Shown: positions 23,571 to 34,160, counted from the stretch's first letter. The stretch is DNA of 64,000 bases from Rhinopomastus cyanomelas (GCA_013400115.1 VXBP01001155.1:1-64000), one strand, 5' to 3'. Translations and numbers: made by a program. Notes: a model not told the origin generated them from the letters alone.

Positions 23571-24440
23571 CCGCGGTCTAGCCTTGCGATGCTGCTGTAA
23601 GCGCCTTATTCTGCGAGGCGGTACTGAGACACTTTGCTCTCGGTTTTATCCTGGGCCGTAGATTCTTTCATAGGCAGAGAAACTGAGGCAGGGAAACGGG
23701 TCCATACGTTACCGAGTGCTTCGCGAAAATGGAATCATGTTCCTGGCTCCCACTGATCCTTCTCAAACTATTCAGCAGCGCTGCAGGAGGAGCTTAACGC
23801 CTGAAGGAGCGAGCGGCTCGTCCGAGAGCAGGGGACAGGCTCTAAGAGCTCACGTCAGCGCTGCGGGGCTCCGGTTCCCAGCTGTCAGCATGGGTGCCGA
23901 GCTGTTCGCATAGATTACCTGTGGTTCGCCTCCTTCCATTTTTTCCCACTGTTTGTCGGTCTCAGTTTTTGACATCTCATTTAAAATTAGGACTTAATTT
24001 TGAAACCCGATCTAGGCGAGCGCCGCTCGGCAGCACCCGGAGCTCAAGCGACACTCTGCCTGCGAGGAAAAGCTGGTGGGACGGCGGCCAACGGCTGCAA
24101 CTGTTCGCAGATTTGTCCAGCATCCAGCTTTCTAGGATTGCAGTCTCGGCAGGAACCCCTGTAGCTGTTGACCCGAGAGGAGACCCTGGGAGCGATGATG
24201 GGCCGGGGCCGGGCGCCACCTACCGCCCCCCTCCCGCCACCGGCACCCCGCTCCCCGCCCTGCCCAACCCCCCTGCTCCCCGCATCCGTCTGCCCCTCCA
24301 TCTCCGAACCACCCTGGAGCTGCGGCTCTCCCTGGTATGAACACACGGGAGCAAGGAAGACTCAGGCGTTTTCCGAACTTTCATTTAGTAGTTATTTAGT
24401 CCCGTCGCCCGCCTCCAGCAGAAAGATGCCAATACTTCCG
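23571..24440. promoter_or_regulatory. CpG island, candidate promoter / first exon region
   Basis: By hand I count about 60 CpG dinucleotides in roughly 870 bases. Most of the window has only a few per kilobase. The densest part (24,001-24,300) includes GGCCGGGGCCGGGCGCC and several CCGCCC/CCCGCCC boxes (Sp1/KLF-type sites) at about 24,224-24,260. A CRE-like TCACGTCA lies at 23,850-23,857. CpG islands in birds usually mark promoters or 5' exons. The direction is unclear. Donor-like splice sites lie downstream on the forward strand (GTG|GTAAGC at 24,529/24,530; ACAG|GTATTG at 24,674/24,675) and on the reverse strand (CACAG|GTAATC, exon end at 23,919). Proline/arginine-rich open stretches on both strands (forward 24,168-24,461, reverse 24,044-24,346) are what GC-rich DNA gives by chance, and I do not call them coding. 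It could also be an orphan island or enhancer. Confidence 0.6.
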
Positions 24441-25621
24441 TGTTCTATAACTTTATCCTAAAATCAGGGCGTTGCTGGAAGTTCCAAGAGGAGAGTCCTC
24501 TCTGTCTCTTCCACTGTTTTTCCAGTGTGGTAAGCTGTGCCCCAAACTGTCCAGGGACATGCGGCGCGTTTGGCTTTATCCGTGAAGGAAAAGCTGAATC
24601 GAATGAAAAGCCAGCAAGAGCTTGCAGGAAGAGAAGGTCCTGCCAGAAAGCCTGTTTTGGCCTTTGTCCCACAGGTATTGTCCATGTAGGAATTTTCTTG
24701 TGTAGGACAAAAGGATGTAACTGAGCAACAGGCCAGCAAACAAATTGCTAAACAATGTCTTTTTATGTTAGAAGTGCTTAGAAGCCCCAATTCATCCCTA
24801 AAATTTGAGGGATAGAGAACGAGTGTTGGAGCAGGGACTGTCACAAGCAGTCCTACGTGACAGTCTGAAAGATGGACTAGAGAAGATGGAGCTCACTGTG
24901 ATCCCAGTCACTAAAATTAGTTCAGGTTCAAAATAGTGCTACAAATTGTTTGAGTCTGCAGACACAGAATGCACAAGATTCTTCCTCATGGCTGAGACTG
25001 TCATACCCTTACTTGGTCACACAAGTTTAGGGGAACATGGGGTGCCTGTGTCTTACCTAAAACTCTGCTCTATGTGGAAATCAGCTGAAAACATCAAGTA
25101 TCCCATTCCTCTCAGGAATAAGTACAATAAAAAGCAACCAGCAACACTGATTTTAGGTTCATGACTAATTTCAAAATTAAGGCTTGAAGGCACAGAACAT
25201 GTCTAATCTTCCATTACTGTCAATGAAGGTGAAACAAAGATCATTAGCATTAGGATATATCTTACTTAAATAAACACAGGTATCTAGTTCCATCTGGGGT
25301 GCCCTCATTCTATGCGTTCATACAGCGTGTGTCAGTCACGTCAGGTCTTCCCACGTGCATAGATTAAAAAGGTCTCAAAATTGACCGTCATGGATAAGAC
25401 ACCCCATGTGCAGGCAGCTGGACTGGGTCTTCAGAAAATGGATCTCTGTGGAGGCTCCAGCAACTCCATTGCAAGCTCCAGCAGTCAGTGAACCTGGAAG
25501 TAGCATGTATCCTTACAGAATTTTATGACTTGTTGTCTTCATTTTGCAGTGTTTGCTTCCACTTACAAAGAAGTTCAGGCTCTTACCTGTCAGGTGGAAG
25601 TCTAAGAACTCATAAAGCCAC
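24441..25621. other. Unique sequence flanking the CpG island
   Basis: CpG density falls off, with a last cluster near 24,560 (GCGGCGCG). No repeat recognised. It contains the two forward donor-like splice sites noted under the CpG island. No exon can be proven. Confidence 0.45.
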
Positions 25622-26180
25622 TGAATCACAGAATTATTGAGGCTGGAAAAGGCCTGTAAGGTCATCAAACCCAACCTACGACCTAACATCACCACGGTCA
25701 GCTAGACGGTGTCACTAAGTGCCCCATGCAATCTTTTCTTAAACACCTCCAGGGATAGTGACTCTACCACTTCCCTGGGCAGTTTAGTCCAGTGTCTGAT
25801 CGCCCTTTCCATGAGGAAGGACTTCCTAACTTTCAACCTAAACCTCCAGCCTTGCAGCTTCGAGCCCTGCCCTCTTGTCCTATCACCAGTTGCCTGGGAG
25901 AAGAGCCTGACACCTACTTGTCAGCTTCCATTCCGGTAATTATAGAGAGCGATAAGGTCCTCTCTGAGTCTTTTCTTCTCCAGGCTAAACAGATCCCTCA
26001 TCCTCTCCTCATAAGACTTTCCTCTGGCCTCTTCACCAGCCTCCTTGCTCTCCTCTGCACCTCAATCTCTTTCTTCAAGTGAGTGGCCCAGAACTGCCTC
26101 CAATACTTGAGGGGAGGCTTCACCATTGCCCAGTACAGGGGGAGAATTATGTCCCTAGTCCTTCTGGCCAAGACAAAGCC
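25622..26180 (-). mobile_element. CR1 LINE fragment, divergent subfamily
   Basis: A reverse-strand CR1 of a different subfamily. It has a tail-side AATCACAGAATTATTGAGGC with GGAAAAGGCCTGTAAGGTCA, then CACCTCCAGGGATAGTGACT, CTTCCCTGGGCAG and TCTTGTCCTATCACCAG. It then has the reverse complement of the ORF2 blocks (TCTTCTCCAGGCTAAACAG; CTTCAAGTGAGTGGCCCAGA; CAGTACAGGGGGAGAATTAT). It is more diverged than the main subfamily and has several indels, so it is probably older. It is truncated near 26,180, just inside the 'RTRE' block. Confidence 0.92.
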
Positions 26181-27299
26181 TGTGACTCTATACAGGACCT
26201 GATATCACAGTGCAGATACTGTAGGACTGTGCCTCATCACAGCAGCAGTAATGACCTTGGTCTCAGATTGAGAAGATGAATCTTAACATCTTTAACATCC
26301 CTTGTGTTGCTGTCTAAAATCCAATTGCTTGGGACCTTTCTAAAGAAGGACACTAAGGAAAATCAATCCAAATTAATCAAAGGTAAATTTAAAGGGTTAA
26401 AACTCTCTTTTAGTGTAAAGTGTAAAGACAATTTAATACCAAATGAAGGGATCCTCAAAGAAGCTTAACGAGGTTTTGCTAATCCACTTAAAGAAGTGAA
26501 TCTTTCTTGAGTGTGGAGACACCCCTAATCCTTTGCCGTAAACTCTCTGTTGCTCTTCTTGTTTGCATAAATTTTATAAAGCTTGTGGGTTCAATGCACC
26601 AAGTGATGTTCACCCATGTGCTGCTCTGTCACAGGAGTTTGCAAACTCCTGCCCCAACTAGATTGTCTAGACCTTTTCAAAGGTTTGATTAAAAAATGAA
26701 AAAAGCACTATATGTTTTATTTGCTTGGGTTTTCCCCCTGAATTGCCTGCCCTCTCTGTACTTCTGACTATTCCTCGAGGCCGAATATTACATCTCCCCA
26801 CTTGTGGTCAATAAGCAAGAGCTTATCTGAGGCCAGAGGCACAATGAAACATGGTGTTCAGCCTTTATAAATGCCGGAGCTGTTCACGTTCCCGGCTTAG
26901 CACTGCAGGCACATATCAAGAAAACACAGGACAAGGAACCATTTGTTTCTTCCTCACAAGAGGTTTTGAGCCCAATTTTTCTACTTGCTCAGACTGCCCA
27001 GCACAGGAGACGTTTTTCCCATCTAGTACTCGCATACATTCAGCATTAAGGCCATCTCTGCTGAGTGACATGTGCAAAGCAGTGACAACCAGAAGGGAAG
27101 ACAGGGATTAATGGGAAAAAATAATTAATCATAAAATAATTAAAAAAACAAAAAAACCCCTTTAAATCTTTTCCTCCAGTCTTTTGGCCCAAGACACATT
27201 GCCCCAGACCCACCACCCCTAAGTTCCCCTGCACCCAGCCTAGGGGCAAGGGGGTTGTAGTGGGGTTCTTTCAGTCGTGCCATGGAGGGGAGCAGTGGA
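26181..27299. other. Unique sequence, possible conserved element
   Basis: No exon or repeat recognised. About 26,750-27,090 is of balanced composition and includes TTTATAAATGCCGGAGC and a few CpGs. It might be regulatory but nothing proves it. An A-rich tract (about 27,115-27,160) follows. Confidence 0.4.
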
Positions 27300-27962
27300 A
27301 TCACAGAGAATCACACAGAATGACAGAATGCTAAGGACTGAAAGGGACCTTGAAAGATCATCTAGCCCAATCTCCCTGCCAGAGTAGGATCACCATGATC
27401 AAATTGCGCAGGAACACATCCAGGCAGGTTTAAACGTCTCCAGAGAAGGAGGCTCCACAACCCCCCAGGGCAGCCTGTTCCAGTGCTCTGTCACCTTCAC
27501 TGGGAAGTTCCTTCTAATATTTATGTGGAACCTCGTATGTTCCAGCTCACAGCCATTGCCCCTTGTCCTATCATTGGATGATGCTGTGAAGAGCCTGGCT
27601 CCATCCTCCTGACACCCTCCTTTTCCATATTTATAAATATTTATGATATATTTCCACATTTATAATGTTAATGATGTCACCCCTCAGTGTCCTCATCTTC
27701 AAGCTAAGGAGACCCAGCTCTCTCAGCTTTTCCTCATCAGGGAGATGTTCCACTCCATCACCTTTGTTTCTCAGTGCTCTCTCTCTCCAGCAGCTCCGTG
27801 TCCTTGAACTGAGGGGCCTAGAACTGGACACAATATTCCAGATATGATCTCATCAGGGCAGAATAGATGGGGAGAAGAACCTCTCTTGACCATAGCCCTT
27901 GTAATCCATCCCAGGATGCCACTGGCTTTCTTGGCCACAAGGTCCCATTGCTGGCTTATGAG
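27300..27962 (-). mobile_element. CR1 LINE fragment
   Basis: A reverse CR1 from its tail (AATCACACAGAATGACAGAA) through the 3' UTR and ORF2 (reverse complement of SSNDRTRGNG, KRTLRGDI, PDEEKLRELGLLS), to the block coding for 'QQWDLVAKKASGILGWI' near 27,950. It contains a small duplicated TATTTATAAATATTTATGATATATTTCC patch (about 27,630-27,665) where other copies have one TACAAATATTT. The reading frames are broken. It meets a forward CR1 3' end at 27,963. Confidence 0.94.
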
Positions 27963-28112
27963 TTTGTGGAATCTCCTTCTCTGGAGAAGTTTAAAACCCA
28001 CCTGGATATGTTCCTGTGCGACTTGGTCTAGGTGATCCTGCTGGGACAGGGGGATTGGACTAGATGATCTTTTGAGGTCCCTTCCATTCCCTTATGGTTC
28101 AATGATTCAAAT
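27963..28112 (+). mobile_element. CR1 3' fragment abutting a reverse CR1
   Basis: A forward CR1 3' end: GTTTGTGGAATCTCCTTCTC, GAGAAGTTTAAAACCCACCT, GTGCGACTTGGTCTAGGTGA, GGGGGATTGGACTAGATGAT, TTCCCTTATGGTTCAATGAT. Its 5' truncation point sits directly on the broken end of the reverse CR1. ATGATGTTGCTGTCCA, just after its tail, may be the continuation of the reverse copy (elsewhere CATCCTGCTGTCCACC). If so, this is a second CR1-in-CR1 insertion. Confidence 0.9.
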
Positions 28113-28509
28113 GATGTTGCTGTCCATGGGTCAACAGTCTGTGTCAACAATGGGGATTTGGCTGCTGGATCAGGGATTGGTCTTTGCCAGGAGGAGAAGG
28201 GATTCACACGGACTTTGCCCATAGGCTGTCCAAGCTGGTGTGGAGAGCTCAAACCAGGAATAGTGAGGGAGGTGAAAAGAGGAGGAGAAGACAAATGGTT
28301 AAGTGCAGAGTTTGAAGACTAGCTCTATAAGTAAAGGATGTGGGCTGATATGGGCAAGATGCATCTTGGATCCAACCAACCAGGGTGGAAAAGCCTTCAC
28401 CTGGAGTACAATGCACATGTGTGATGGCACTGGGGGAAGCTCTTGTACCCTTTATGGGGATTTGGCACAATTGAACCCCGTTTAATTGCCTACACAGCAC
28501 CACCTGCTG
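28113..28509. other. Unassigned sequence before the CR1 endonuclease remnant
   Basis: No clear match. Part of it may be the decayed 5' part of the following CR1, but I cannot align it with confidence. Confidence 0.4.
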
Positions 28510-29131
28510 CACAGGCAACAAGGAGGGCTACGGTAACACAGCAGTCACAGACAAGTTGCTTACATGACTGGACTACTCTGACTGGAGGATATAAGCTTTT
28601 GGGAAGGACAGGCTGGGATGGTGAGGAGGGAGTTTCCCATTGTGTGAGAGGGCAGCAATGATGAGTGGAGCTCTGCCTGAGAACAGGTGATGACCCAGAT
28701 AAGAACTTTCTTAACTGAAAAAACCCAAAAGTTAGGAGGCCCTCATCCTCATGGGGGATGTTAACCACCCTGTTATCTGCTGGAGGGACAATACAGTTGG
28801 GCACAAGCAATCCAGAAAGTTTCTGGAGTTCATTCATGATGACTTTCCTGGCATAGGTAATAGAGGAACCAATGAAGGGTGATGGATCTCCTTACAAACA
28901 AGGAAGAACTCTTCAGGGAAGTGCAGGTTAAGTTACAGCCTTGATAGCCATGCCCATGAGATGGTTGAGTTCAACACCCTTCAAGGAAGGAGCAGAACAG
29001 AATCAACGTCAAGTGGATGTTGTTTGTCTTGAATTTTAAATGTTCTGGCTGTGCTGCTGTTCAAAGGAACCTCAACAGGTTGGAGAAATGAGCTGATAGG
29101 AACTTCATGAAGTTCAACATAGTGAAATACA
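28510..29131 (+). mobile_element. Decayed CR1: endonuclease part plus a reverse-transcriptase scrap
   Basis: This forward CR1 preserves a rare 5' portion. In shifting frames it codes for HDWTTLTGGYKLLGRTGWDG, the AP-endonuclease region that in active CR1 nicks the target DNA. The block GGAGCTCTGCCTGAGAACAG then follows, with CCTCATGGGGGATGTTAACC (the 'LMGDFNHP' block) and AATCCAGAAAGTTTCTGGAG. After about 29,000 it jumps by internal deletion to the reverse-transcriptase part (AGGAACCTCAACAGGTTGGA, GAACTTCATGAAGTTCAACA). The FADD region is missing. It continues after the hAT insertion at 29,755-30,300. Confidence 0.82.
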
Positions 29132-29505
29132 AGAATGCAATATTTAAAATGAAGAACAATTGTAACCAACAAAACCAAATAATATGTCAATGTGGACTAT
29201 GGGCCTGTTTTAGCTAATGAGATGGTCAGTGTTAGGTTCCGTATTTGTCACTGCTAGTCATAGCAAGTGATGCATGTGTTCATCAGTTAGTCTGGATCTG
29301 ATTGGAGATTTCAGATGTTTCATTTGGGAAAAAGTCTGCTAACAGACATAGGTGCTGCCAAAGATGGTTGCGATTTTGAGTGCATGGTTCCTGAGATTAT
29401 GAGATGTCTCTGAGGGGAGAGATACATAGACATTAGTAAGGCTGCCTGATTTGAATGCTTCTTTCAGCGAGTCACAAGCCTGTAGCTGTGACTTCTGGGA
29501 GCTGG

Positions 29506-29525
29506 AGGGAGGGAGGGAGGGAGAG
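29506..29525 (+). repeat. GGGA tetranucleotide repeat
   Basis: About five GGGA units inside the hAT element, an expansion within the transposon body. Confidence 0.9.
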
Positions 29526-29607
29526 ACAGGGGAGCTGCCCACCTCGCTGATGCCACCGCCCCCCTCCTCAGCCTGGCTGCGCAGTTGGCAGGAAGCCATC
29601 TGTGGCT

Positions 29608-29694
29608 NNNNNNNNNNNNNNNNNNNNNNNNNNNNNNNNNNNNNNNNNNNNNNNNNNNNNNNNNNNNNNNNNNNNNNNNNNNNNNNNNNNNNNN
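29608..29694. other. Assembly gap (87 N)
   Basis: A run of 87 N inside the GC-rich right part of the hAT element. Proteins predicted across it are meaningless. Confidence 0.99.
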
Positions 29695-29754
29695 CCGCAT
29701 TGGAGACCCTGGGGGGCTGTATCTGCCCCACGGGCCAGGGTTTGAGGACCCCTG

Positions 29755-30300
29755 CTCCAATGCACCCTCACAGTAAGAAGGCAAATGGTGTCCTGGGAGT
29801 ATTGTAAGAACATTAGAAGGAGGTCGAACACTGACTTCTGCTGATCTCTGGGGAAAGACCTGGGTGACAAGAGATGTGTGGACTATACTGGACTATATCT
29901 AGGACAGAGTCATCTAACTATATGAGCTGTGACTAACAATCCTGAAGAAGAGAAGGCTCAGGGATGTCTTATCAATGTGCTGCTGGGGCCAGTGAAGAAG
30001 ACAGAGTCAGTGGTATCCTGTGTCAGGAAAAGTGGCAGCAGGCACAAATTGAAATGTAGTAAATTTTGTGTAAGCATACTTCTGTTTTACCATTGTTTTG
30101 TTTTTTATTTGAAGGTGGTCATATAGCAGGCCACGTTGCCCACGGAGGCTGTAGTAGACACCATACAATAGCAGGAGTACACTATAGTGGGAGGCTTTAG
30201 AAGACACCATCTCTAGAGGTATTAAAAACATGTATGGACATGTGCAGGCAGGCAGTAGGTGATCTCCAGGGGTGCCTTCCCACTTCTGCAATTCTGTGAC
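29755..30300 (+). mobile_element. Decayed CR1 continued, down to its 3' end
   Basis: Continues the CR1 interrupted by the hAT. GGCAAATGGTGTCCTGGGAG corresponds to the 'ANGILG' block, GAAGAGAAGGCTCAGGGATG to 'EKRRLRGD', GTCAGGAAAAGTGGCAGCAG to 'DRTRG' and CACAAATTGAAATGTAGTAA to the following block. GAAGGTGGTCATATAGCAGG comes before a 3' end with GTAGGTGATCTCCAGGGGTG, GCCTTCCCACTTCTGC and the tail ATTCTGTG. It is highly diverged with many deletions, so it is one of the oldest CR1 copies in the window. Confidence 0.78.
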
Positions 30301-30702
30301 ACTCAGCAGTTTTCATACCCCAAATAAATTACCACAATGAATAAACAAGAAAGGCAGAAATAAAGCAGCCAGTGTGAGCACAACACTGTGTGTGCACAAT
30401 CAATATTCATCAAATAGAAAAAGCAAAAAATCAATAAGGTAAAAATTAAAGAGTAGAAGAAAAAGAAATCTTTTCCTTTAATAAACAAGCACAACTGAGC
30501 TCTAGCGCCACAGACCACAAAGTCTTGCTCGCTCTGTGCGTGCTTTCAGCCAACAGATCTACACACACAGCAGGGAGATTTAAGGCTGCTGGGACCGTAG
30601 TTTCATGTGGGGCGAGTTGCTTTCAAGATCAGACATTGTTTCCATGTGGTGACTTTCCTTTTATGCATCTAGTATATGCCTAACGTACATGGATGCACAC
30701 GC
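30301..30702. other. Unique non-coding sequence
   Basis: AT-rich at 30,330-30,480, then mixed. Nothing recognised. Confidence 0.55.
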
Positions 30703-31432
30703 ATGGAATGGTTTGTGTTGACAGGAACCCCAAAGATCATCTAGTTCCAGCCCCCCCCCCCCACTATGGACAGGGACACCTCCCACTAGATCATACTGCT
30801 CAAAACTCCATCCAGTCTGGTCTTAAACATGGCCAGTGATGAAGCATCCACATCTTCTGTAGCAGCATATTCCGAGGTCTCATCAGCCTCATAGTGAGGA
30901 ACTTCTTCCTAATTTCTAATCTATATCTTCCTTTATTCAGCTTGAAGCTGTAACCCCTCATCTGTCACTAAAAACCCCTGTAAAAATTCCCTCCCCAGAT
31001 CTCTTTTATGTCCCTTTCAGATACTGAAAGGCCATAATAAGGTTTCATTGAAGTATTCCCTAGGCTGAACAAGCCCAACTCTCAGCCTGTCCTCATAGGA
31101 GAGTTGTTCCAGCCCCCTAGTCATCTTCATGGTCCTCCTCTGGGTTTCAGCAGATCCAAGTTCTTGCGTTTCAGAGCTGATTGCAGTACTCCAGGAGGGA
31201 TTGTCTTGAGAGTGGAGTGGAGGAGGATAATCACCTCCCTCAACATGCTGGTCACACTCCTATTGATTCAGCCCAGGATACAGTTGGCCTTCTGGGCTAT
31301 GAGCACATATTGTCAACTCATGTCCGGCCTTTCATCCACCAGTACCCCCAAGTGCTTCTCTGCAGGGCTGCTTTCAATCCATACTCCACCCAGCTTGCAT
31401 TTGTGCTTGGGATTGCTGTGGGCAGATTCCAG
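30703..31432 (-). mobile_element. CR1 LINE fragment, same type as the window's first copy
   Basis: A reverse-strand CR1 with 3' terminus ATGGAATGGTTTGTGTTGAC, CATCTAGTTCCAGCC, a C run at 30,751-30,762 and GGACACCTCCCACTAGATCA. It continues through ORF2 (reverse complement of LQISPEE-, KVLHLG-type blocks) to about 31,432. Compared with 1-841 it is more diverged, with a deletion around the 'SDRTRGNG' block and another in the '-RLRG' block. No frame is intact. Confidence 0.9.
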
Positions 31433-33102
31433 CTCCCTGTAAGATGGTAATGGGGTGCTGTCTTATCTGTCCTGTAGAGTGCTGACAGCTCTCTGGCTGA
31501 GTGACAGAGAGAAAACAGAAGCATGCCATGGTTTGGTCACATCTCTGTCTGAGAAATTCATGCTTAAAGTTACACAATGGGAATATTTTCTTTTCACATG
31601 TTGGTGTATTACAGCATTGAAGAAGACCTGTGGTGCTAGCTTTCTCATACAGTGCTGAAGATTTCTTGGTACTGGGTTGCAGTGAAAGAGATGCTGTAAA
31701 GAAGTGGTTAAGGAAATGTGCAATATATTCAACAGTGTCAGGCTGTACCTTGCTCTTACGAGATCTTGTTGAGAGTTTGTGCTTCCTTTTCCCTAATGAA
31801 CCAGGAAGGAAGATTTTTCTTCTTCGTTTGAGCTGGGAAATCAAAGAGGACTGAATTTTCTGCTGCCTGCATCGTTCTTTTACGTGCTAGTGGCACATGA
31901 AATTGGAAATCTTATGCACTACAAGGCAGAGGCTATATAGCCTCAAGTGAACATAAAGCCAGCTATGACTTTGTTTATTGATTTTATTACCATGTTGCCT
32001 TGAAGAGATGTCCTTATATCTGTCAGCTGTCAGGGATCTTGGGTGATAATGACTTGAACTTTGTGTGACACTTACTGAAAGCTTGTGGCACTCAGAGTGT
32101 CCTTTTGCATTTAATGGATATTTGTCAAATTTCTGCTATCAAACATTGCTCATTTGTCTTACTGAACTGGCTACTGATGCAATTGCACAGTTGCAAATAT
32201 GAAAATACTATGTCTAGTGGTAGCTTTGGTACTGTGAGTGTGCTGAGAGCTCTGGAACTTGGAACTGTGCATCATGGATATTAGTGACAGTTTCTCTGGT
32301 CTGTCTGTTCTGCTAAATAAAACAAGACCAGAGACCAGGCCTGTGGATAAACCAACTTGCTTTCACACTACCTAGTCCTAGTGCCCAAGGGTCCTTATCA
32401 TACCCTCTGGCTCCTGTGATGTTCTAGGCTTTAAAAGAAATACTCTGTTTACTTTTAATTTCTGTGTTTGCTCATAGGTTCTAAGATGACAGGAAGATCA
32501 CTATCTACCAGAGCAGTGCTTTCACAGCACGAAGCTGTGGGCATGTGTCACACATAGTGCCTTGTGGCATGAGGAGTGTTTGATGGTACGAGGCTGACTG
32601 CTGTAGAAGGCTAGCTGCTGCGAAGATGAAGGAGTGCAGGGTGGGGGACACCCAAATGACTGCATTATTTTCCAAGTGTTTTTTGAGAATAGTCCTGGCA
32701 CATGTTACCCCTTGAACCATGCCCAGGCATTGTCTTGGAGAAGTCTAACTGGGACAGTCAAAAACCACTGCCAGGGGAGTATGCTAACAATTATCTGCTA
32801 CAGAAGACTTAGAAGTTCCAACCAGTGCTCAGATTCATTGCCTAGCACTTTTCCAGTTAAAAGCACAGATTTAACTTGTGTTTTAAAGAATTTATTTCAG
32901 AAATATTGTGGGGTTATCTTATGAAGAATTCTTTTATCTCTGATTCTTCCCGGTCTCCCGTTGACTACATATGCAGCTTACCAATTGTGTACCGTGTTTC
33001 ACAATACAGTGCCAGCTCAAACAAATCTTGTTCTGTGCCCATGGCTATTATGTTGGTCTTATTTCCCTTGAACAATTTAACTATCTTTGCACTTTGAAGA
33101 CT
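31433..33102. other. Unique non-coding sequence
   Basis: No repeat recognised beyond the CR1. The reverse 156-codon stretch at 31,374-31,844 begins upstream in unique sequence and runs antisense into the CR1. It has no domain and is not called. Confidence 0.5.
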
Positions 33103-33130
33103 GATTCTATGATTCTATGATTCTATGATT
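33103..33130 (+). repeat. Isolated CR1-type tail, GATTCTAT repeats
   Basis: Three and a half copies of the CR1 3' tail unit (GATTCTATGATTCTATGATT) with no CR1 body upstream. It is either an extremely truncated insertion or a microsatellite seeded by one. Confidence 0.9.
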
Positions 33131-33232
33131 TCTCCAGATGTAATTCCCTCAAAGATGCTGCCTGCACACTGGAATTTTTGTCCCAGAAAAAATCTTAAGT
33201 TTAATTATGGAACCTTTAATGTCTAGTAAGTT

Positions 33233-33432
33233 ACATAGAATATTAGAATCATTAGGGATTTGAAGGGACCTTGAAAGATCATCCAGTCCAATCCCCCTGA
33301 CACAGTAGGATCACCTAGACCAAGTCGCACAGGAACATATCCAGGCAAGTTTTAAACATCTCCACAATCCACCCTGGGCAGTCTATTCCAGTGCTCTGTC
33401 ACCCTCACTGGGAAGAACTTCCTTCTGATATT
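33233..33432 (-). mobile_element. CR1 3' fragment
   Basis: Reverse CR1 terminus (ACATAGAATATTAGAATCAT, GATCATCCAGTCCAATCCCC, GATCACCTAGACCAAGTCGC) through the 3' UTR to GGAAGAACTTCCTTCTGATA. A deletion removes about 15 bp after AAACATCTCCA, where other copies have GAGAAGGAGACTCCA. Confidence 0.94.
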
Positions 33433-33987
33433 CAGTTCTGAGTGTGTTCAGTCTTTACTGAGATTTTAAAAATTCTGAATAAAATCAAGCAAAACAACTA
33501 AGCAAAGCAAAAATATCCCAATAGTTCTAGTTTAACTCGTAGTAGTTCACATAGAAGGTACTTAGACCTCAGGCTGCTTGTACTGTAAGTAAGGGTTGTT
33601 GTTGGATAACTGGTTTAGAAAGGTACTAGCTTTACTGTAACCAACAAAACCAGTTTCTGTGTATTAATTCTAAGGATGAGATATAAAAATCTGAGGGTAT
33701 ATTGCAAGCAAAGCAATACTCAGGACTTTACAAACACAATAATGTGACAGTGCCTTTACCTACTGAATAAAGACCGATGCAGATTAAAGTAAATACTGTT
33801 AGCCTCATTTGTAAGCAAATATATAATGATCTACAGAATTAATTAAACTGTGGGGATATTTCCACTGTAATTATATTTAGACTATGAAAATATTTATGAG
33901 GGATATTTTCTCTGAAAATGAATTATAGTTGTTATTGATGATATGACCTATTTTGTAAAAAAGGGATATGAAGGACATACATAAAAG
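33433..33987. other. Unique non-coding sequence
   Basis: AT-rich; nothing recognised. Confidence 0.55.
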
Positions 33988-34160
33988 ATTAGGCACTGGA
34001 ATGGGCTTCCCAGGGAGGTGGTTGAGTCACCACCCCTGGATCCAAAGATTATTTTGATGAGGTATTAAGGGATATGGTTTAGTAGTGAACTTGTAAGGTT
34101 GGTTGGACTGGATGATCCCAGGGGTCTTTTCCAACCAGAGTGATTGTGTGATTCTGTGAC
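33988..34160 (+). mobile_element. CR1 3' fragment, divergent subfamily
   Basis: A forward CR1 3' end of the type that ends GGTTGGACTGGATGATCCCA, GGTCTTTTCCAACC, then ATTCTGTG. Upstream blocks: TTCCCAGGGAGGTGGTTGAG, TCACCACCCCTGGATCCAAA, GGGATATGGTTTAGTAGTGA. Subfamily as in 58,527-58,726. No coding part. Confidence 0.92.

Larger units (their letters stand above)
29137..29754 (+). mobile_element. Non-autonomous hAT (Charlie-like) DNA transposon
   Basis: The sequence matches, from memory, a hAT/Charlie-type non-autonomous family: AATATTTAAAATGAAGAACA, CTATGGGCCTGTTTTAGCTA, TGCCAAAGATGGTTGCGATT, AGCGAGTCACAAGCCTGTAG, GCGCAGTTGGCAGGAAGCCA. It ends in GTTTGAGGACCCCTG (29,740-29,754), the right terminal inverted repeat. 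The left end (CAGGGGTCCTCAAAC expected) is missing, so the element is 5' truncated or deleted. It has no transposase; the open stretches here are chance frames across the N gap. It interrupts a CR1, so it is younger than that CR1. The exact family name needs a library search. Confidence 0.8.

Noticed and set aside
24044..24461. Proline/glycine/arginine-rich open stretches on both strands of the CpG island
   Set aside because: GC-rich DNA lacks stop codons by composition. Both strands are equally open, so neither is good evidence for a protein.
29339..29870. Open stretches of 63-130 codons across 29.3-29.9 kb
   Set aside because: They read through the 87-N gap and lie inside a non-autonomous hAT element; the translations are artefacts.
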